From Ruminococcus flavefaciens 007c (GTDB lineage Bacteria; Bacillota; Clostridia; Oscillospirales; Ruminococcaceae), in NCBI RefSeq assembly GCF_000571935.1, contig NZ_ATAX01000006.1, forward strand, positions 106,695 to 170,694: a DNA stretch of 64,000 bases, in the 5' to 3' direction. Numbering within the stretch: the stretch's first letter is position 1; each line of letters begins with the position of its first letter. The translations under genes and the position numbers were made by a program. The notes beneath the pieces are model-generated. The model was not told the origin of the DNA and did no database searches. It saw only the letters and a program-made list of their open reading frames with translations. Below are positions 61,858 to 64,000 of the stretch, piece by piece.

Positions 61858-62553
61858 TTATTTTCTTATCTCAACGATACTGCCATCCGGCGATATAACA
61901 GCGACTTTAAGCGGAATGTCCTTACCGCTTGCTTCGATTGCTTTTTTTATCGCATACTCCATACCGCCGCAGCACGGCACTGTCATTCTTGTGAGGGTAA
62001 TACTCTTTATATCGTTATTTCTGAATATCTCCGTCAGCTTTTCAGCGTAATCAACGGCATCGAGCTTCGGACAGCCGATGAGCGTTATCCTGCCTTTGAT
62101 AAAATCATGGTGGAAGTTTCCGTAGGCGTAAGCTGTACAATCGGCTGCAATCAGCAGATCAGCACCGTTGAAGTATGGTGCATTTGTAGGCAGGAGCTTT
62201 ATCTGTATCGGGAATTGTCTCAGACAGCTTGGAACACTAACATTGCTGTCAGTTTCTTTCGGTGTGAAGCTCTGCAAAGCCGAGCCCGGACAGGTGAAAC
62301 CGCTGCAGGCAGACTTTTTCTGCTTGTTTTCTTTCACCGCCTTTTCATCATAAGCCTCCGCTTCACGCTCGGTAAAGTGGATAGCGTCCATAGGACAGGC
62401 TGGGAGACAGTCCCCGAAGCCGTCACAGAAATCGTCACGCATGAGCTTTGCCTTGCCGTTCACGATAGCGATCGCCCCCTCATGACAAGCCTTTGCACAC
62501 AGACCGCAGCCGTTGCATTTTTCTTCGTTTATCTCAATTATTTTCCGTATCAT
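61858..62553 (-). CDS. Ferredoxin-like 4Fe-4S protein of the hcp operon
   Basis: 231 residues: two 4Fe-4S clusters ([14 protein letters not shown] and [12 protein letters not shown]) in the first ~60 residues, then a domain with further Cys ([17 protein letters not shown]). Such proteins lie next to hcp and are thought to feed it electrons for NO or hydroxylamine detoxification. ATG 62553 has AAGGAGG upstream; the nearer ATG 62559 is too close to that site. The hcp gene after it is truncated. Confidence 0.82.
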   Translation of the reverse strand: MIRKIIEINEEKCNGCGLCAKACHEGAIAIVNGKAKLMRDDFCDGFGDCLPACPMDAIHFTEREAEAYDEKAVKENKQKKSACSGFTCPGSALQSFTPKETDSNVSVPSCLRQFPIQIKLLPTNAPYFNGADLLIAADCTAYAYGNFHHDFIKGRITLIGCPKLDAVDYAEKLTEIFRNNDIKSITLTRMTVPCCGGMEYAIKKAIEASGKDIPLKVAVISPDGSIVEIRK

Positions 62554-62581
62554 AGCCATACCTCCTTGACTTTCTGTATCC

Positions 62582-62587
62582 ATTATA
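62582..62587 (-). promoter_or_regulatory. -10 element of the ferredoxin/hcp operon
   Basis: Minus strand TATAAT (62587-62582). The start near 62575 would lie about 41.5 nt from the centre of the palindrome at 62610-62623, the spacing at which Crp/Fnr activators act. Confidence 0.5.
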
Positions 62588-62609
62588 GTATAATCAAAGG
62601 AGAAAGTAT

Positions 62610-62623
62610 GTTGTAATTACAAC
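62610..62623. promoter_or_regulatory. Crp/Fnr-type palindromic operator
   Basis: GTTGTAATTACAAC, a perfect 14-bp palindrome between the divergent ferredoxin and regulator genes. It is close to the regulator's own ribosome binding site, so it may also be autoregulatory. Confidence 0.65.
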
Positions 62624-62639
62624 GTTTTGGGAGAAAAAT

Positions 62640-63284
62640 ATGGATATTTCAGTTTTGCATAATTCGATACTGTTCAAGGGCTTTGATGATACCGAAATAT
62701 CTGAGCTTCTGAAAGCCCTTAATGCAGCCGAAAAGAAATATAAGAAAGGTACGATGATCTTTTCTTCGGGAGAGATCACCGATAAACTATGCTTTGTGAC
62801 CGCAGGCAGCGTTACCGTGGAGAGCAACGATATGTGGGGAAACCGCACGATTCTCAACCTTGTGGGCGAGGGGCAGTTCTTTGCGGAGAGCTATGCACTC
62901 CTGCCTGATGTGCCTATGCTGGTCGATGTCTGTGCCGCTGTGGATTGCACTGTTGTTTTTCTGAGCATGAAGTCGCTCGCTGACCTCAACGATACGATAA
63001 GGGCGAGACTTCTTGCAAATCTTCTCACTATCACCACAAGAAAAAATCTGCACCTATCGAGCCGGAGCTTTCATACTGCTCCGAGACAGGTGCGTGGACG
63101 TATTATGGCGTATCTTAATACCGAATCGGTTCAGAAGCATTCCCGTGAGTTTGATATACACTTTGACCGTCAGCAGCTTGCGGACTACCTCAATGTGGAA
63201 CGCTCTGTGCTATCAAATGAATTGAGCAAGATGCAGAGGGACGGACTGATACGATGCAGGAAGAACCATTTTGAGATCATATAA
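62640..63284 (+). CDS. Crp/Fnr-family regulator of the hcp operon
   Basis: 214 residues: cyclic-nucleotide-binding-like barrel (about 15-120) and a C-terminal winged helix (RQQLADYLNVERSVLSNELSKMQRDGLIRC). Divergent to the ferredoxin gene, the usual place of HcpR-type nitrosative-stress regulators. No Fnr-like Cys cluster is seen at the N-terminus, so it is not an oxygen-sensing Fnr; haem or NO sensing is possible. Confidence 0.82.
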   Translation: MDISVLHNSILFKGFDDTEISELLKALNAAEKKYKKGTMIFSSGEITDKLCFVTAGSVTVESNDMWGNRTILNLVGEGQFFAESYALLPDVPMLVDVCAAVDCTVVFLSMKSLADLNDTIRARLLANLLTITTRKNLHLSSRSFHTAPRQVRGRIMAYLNTESVQKHSREFDIHFDRQQLADYLNVERSVLSNELSKMQRDGLIRCRKNHFEII

Positions 63285-63285
63285 C

Positions 63286-63324
63286 AGAAGCGCAGATGGC
63301 TAAAATTGGTCATCTGCGCTTTTT
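63286..63324 (+). terminator. Terminator of the Crp/Fnr gene
   Basis: Stem AAGCGCAGATG (63286-63296) with CATCTGCGCTT (63309-63319), then T-tract. Confidence 0.9.
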
Positions 63325-63347
63325 TATGCTCCTGTTTTTTCAAAGCC

Positions 63348-63482
63348 TTTCAAGACCTGTTTATCCGAGAACGAGGACAGCTTCCCGTCCGACCATTCTA
63401 TGAAAACATTGTCCATTTCGTCTATATAAAGTATCGTTGCCGTTGAGCCGACAGGATAATCCCCGGTGACTGCTTCTGTCAT
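63348..63482 (-). CDS. Small DUF4314-like protein or fragment
   Basis: 44 residues from the only ATG in frame: MTEAVTGDYPVGSTA followed by IEWSDGK, which recalls the small beta-barrel DUF4314 proteins of mobile elements. The frame is open upstream to 63558 (VLGNKYSGYTVGAKIR...) without a start codon, so it may be a truncated larger gene. No clear ribosome binding site. Confidence 0.35.
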
Positions 63483-63852
63483 TCTGATCTTAGCACCGAC
63501 TGTGTATCCAGAGTATTTGTTCCCAAGTACGGCTTGAACGAGGATTCCGTGACTGGTTCAACTCATTGCATGATCGCTCCCTATTGGAGCAGGAGGTTGA
63601 ATAAACCGTACATAACCGCTTTCCAAGAATCTGCCCGTACAGGTATTCTGTACTGTGACTGTGCAGGAGATAAAGTCCTTATCTCCGGAAAAGCTGTACT
63701 GTTCTCAATAAATGACATTGTTGGTTTATGATAATATCTGTACCGCCTACGAACGAAGTTGACACTGTTATACTTCATACATAATTTTTATATAGCTATA
63801 AAGAATTCCGCCCTTAATGGGCGGAATTTCATTATATTGTATTTGATTGCTA
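63483..63852. other. Gene-poor stretch at the right edge
   Basis: Open frames exist on both strands (for example 63534-63731 plus and 63581-63778 minus) but none has a ribosome binding site or recognisable content. A hairpin AATTCCGCCC (63804-63813) with GGGCGGAATT (63819-63828) probably ends the gene entering from the right. Confidence 0.5.
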
Positions 63853-64000
63853 TTATTGAACTTTGCTGCCGCCCCATTCAACGACTGTAAAGCCTTTTCT
63901 TTCAAAGGTATTGAGCTGCTGAAGTTCGATATCAATTGCATTATCCAACGTAACATAAGCCATGAATACGCGGAGCACGCTGTCGGGTGTAGGTGTGATG
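63853..64000 (-). CDS. C-terminal part of an unknown gene
   Basis: The last 48 residues of a minus-strand gene whose start lies beyond the window: ...VFMAYVTLDNAIDIELQQLN then RKGFTVVEWGGSKVQ. Such short endings are found in conjugative-element proteins, but I cannot name it. Confidence 0.55.
   Translation of the reverse strand, partial: ITPTPDSVLRVFMAYVTLDNAIDIELQQLNTFERKGFTVVEWGGSKVQ

Noticed and set aside
63534..63731. Plus-strand 65-codon frame
   Set aside because: No ribosome binding site or recognisable content; antisense to the possible DUF4314-like frame.

Overview
The window reads as a chromosomal piece of a Gram-positive anaerobic firmicute close to Ruminococcus (Oscillospiraceae). 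This is an inference from several things seen: lipoboxes and Gram-positive ribosome binding sites, TTGACA/TATAAT promoters with 17-nt spacing, a valS T-box leader, a SigI/RsgI pair of the kind cellulolytic clostridia carry, a dockerin-like calcium loop in an exported protein, and small DUF421/DUF4363 and AMP-ligase/XRE-cupin gene pairs. No rRNA, no complete tRNA and no CRISPR array was seen.

Layout. 1-5.3 kb: end of an SNF-type transporter, then MBOAT O-acetyltransferase, SGNH esterase and an atypical protein kinase. 5.3-17.9 kb: housekeeping (CorC/HlyC-type membrane protein, HtrA protease, valS with T-box, prfB without the usual frameshift, DUF421/DUF4363, a cytidylate-kinase-like protein, gdhA). 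18-25.5 kb: a candidate small RNA, an HD protein with metY, a flavodoxin-like protein, a metal ABC transporter behind a Fur-family operator, and an XRE-cupin regulator with an acyl-CoA ligase. 25.6-33.9 kb: two envelope-signalling loci, sigI-rsgI followed by a secreted proline-rich repeat protein that shares the sigI promoter motif, and an ECF sigma factor with a large membrane partner. 34-39 kb: ABC exporter plus two-component system. 39-47.3 kb: a lipase-fold RTX protein with a lipoprotein, nitroreductase, diguanylate cyclase, lipoproteins and a 2H phosphoesterase.

The right third (47.3-64 kb) is accessory DNA with many scars: a remnant that looks like the start of a low-molecular-weight phosphatase gene, a DUF4143 ATPase, an hsdR fragment, a tRNA 3'-end fragment flanked by repeats, a Fic/nuclease-like gene pair, a serine recombinase, a frameshifted gene and an hcp gene cut after its first ~30 codons. 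The most striking locus is 49.8-57.2 kb: a TetR gene behind twin palindromes, two aldo-keto reductases and four flavodoxin domains. Three of these are predicted to lie outside the membrane: one behind a signal peptide and a dockerin-like loop, one on a lipoprotein, and one at the end of a seven-helix protein whose helices 2 and 4 each carry two His residues 14 apart, the geometry of di-haem b cytochromes. An Isf-type iron-sulfur flavoprotein and a cytosolic flavodoxin complete the set. I propose a transmembrane electron-export chain in which cytosolic reductases feed a haem protein that reduces extracytoplasmic flavodoxins. The substrate is unknown.
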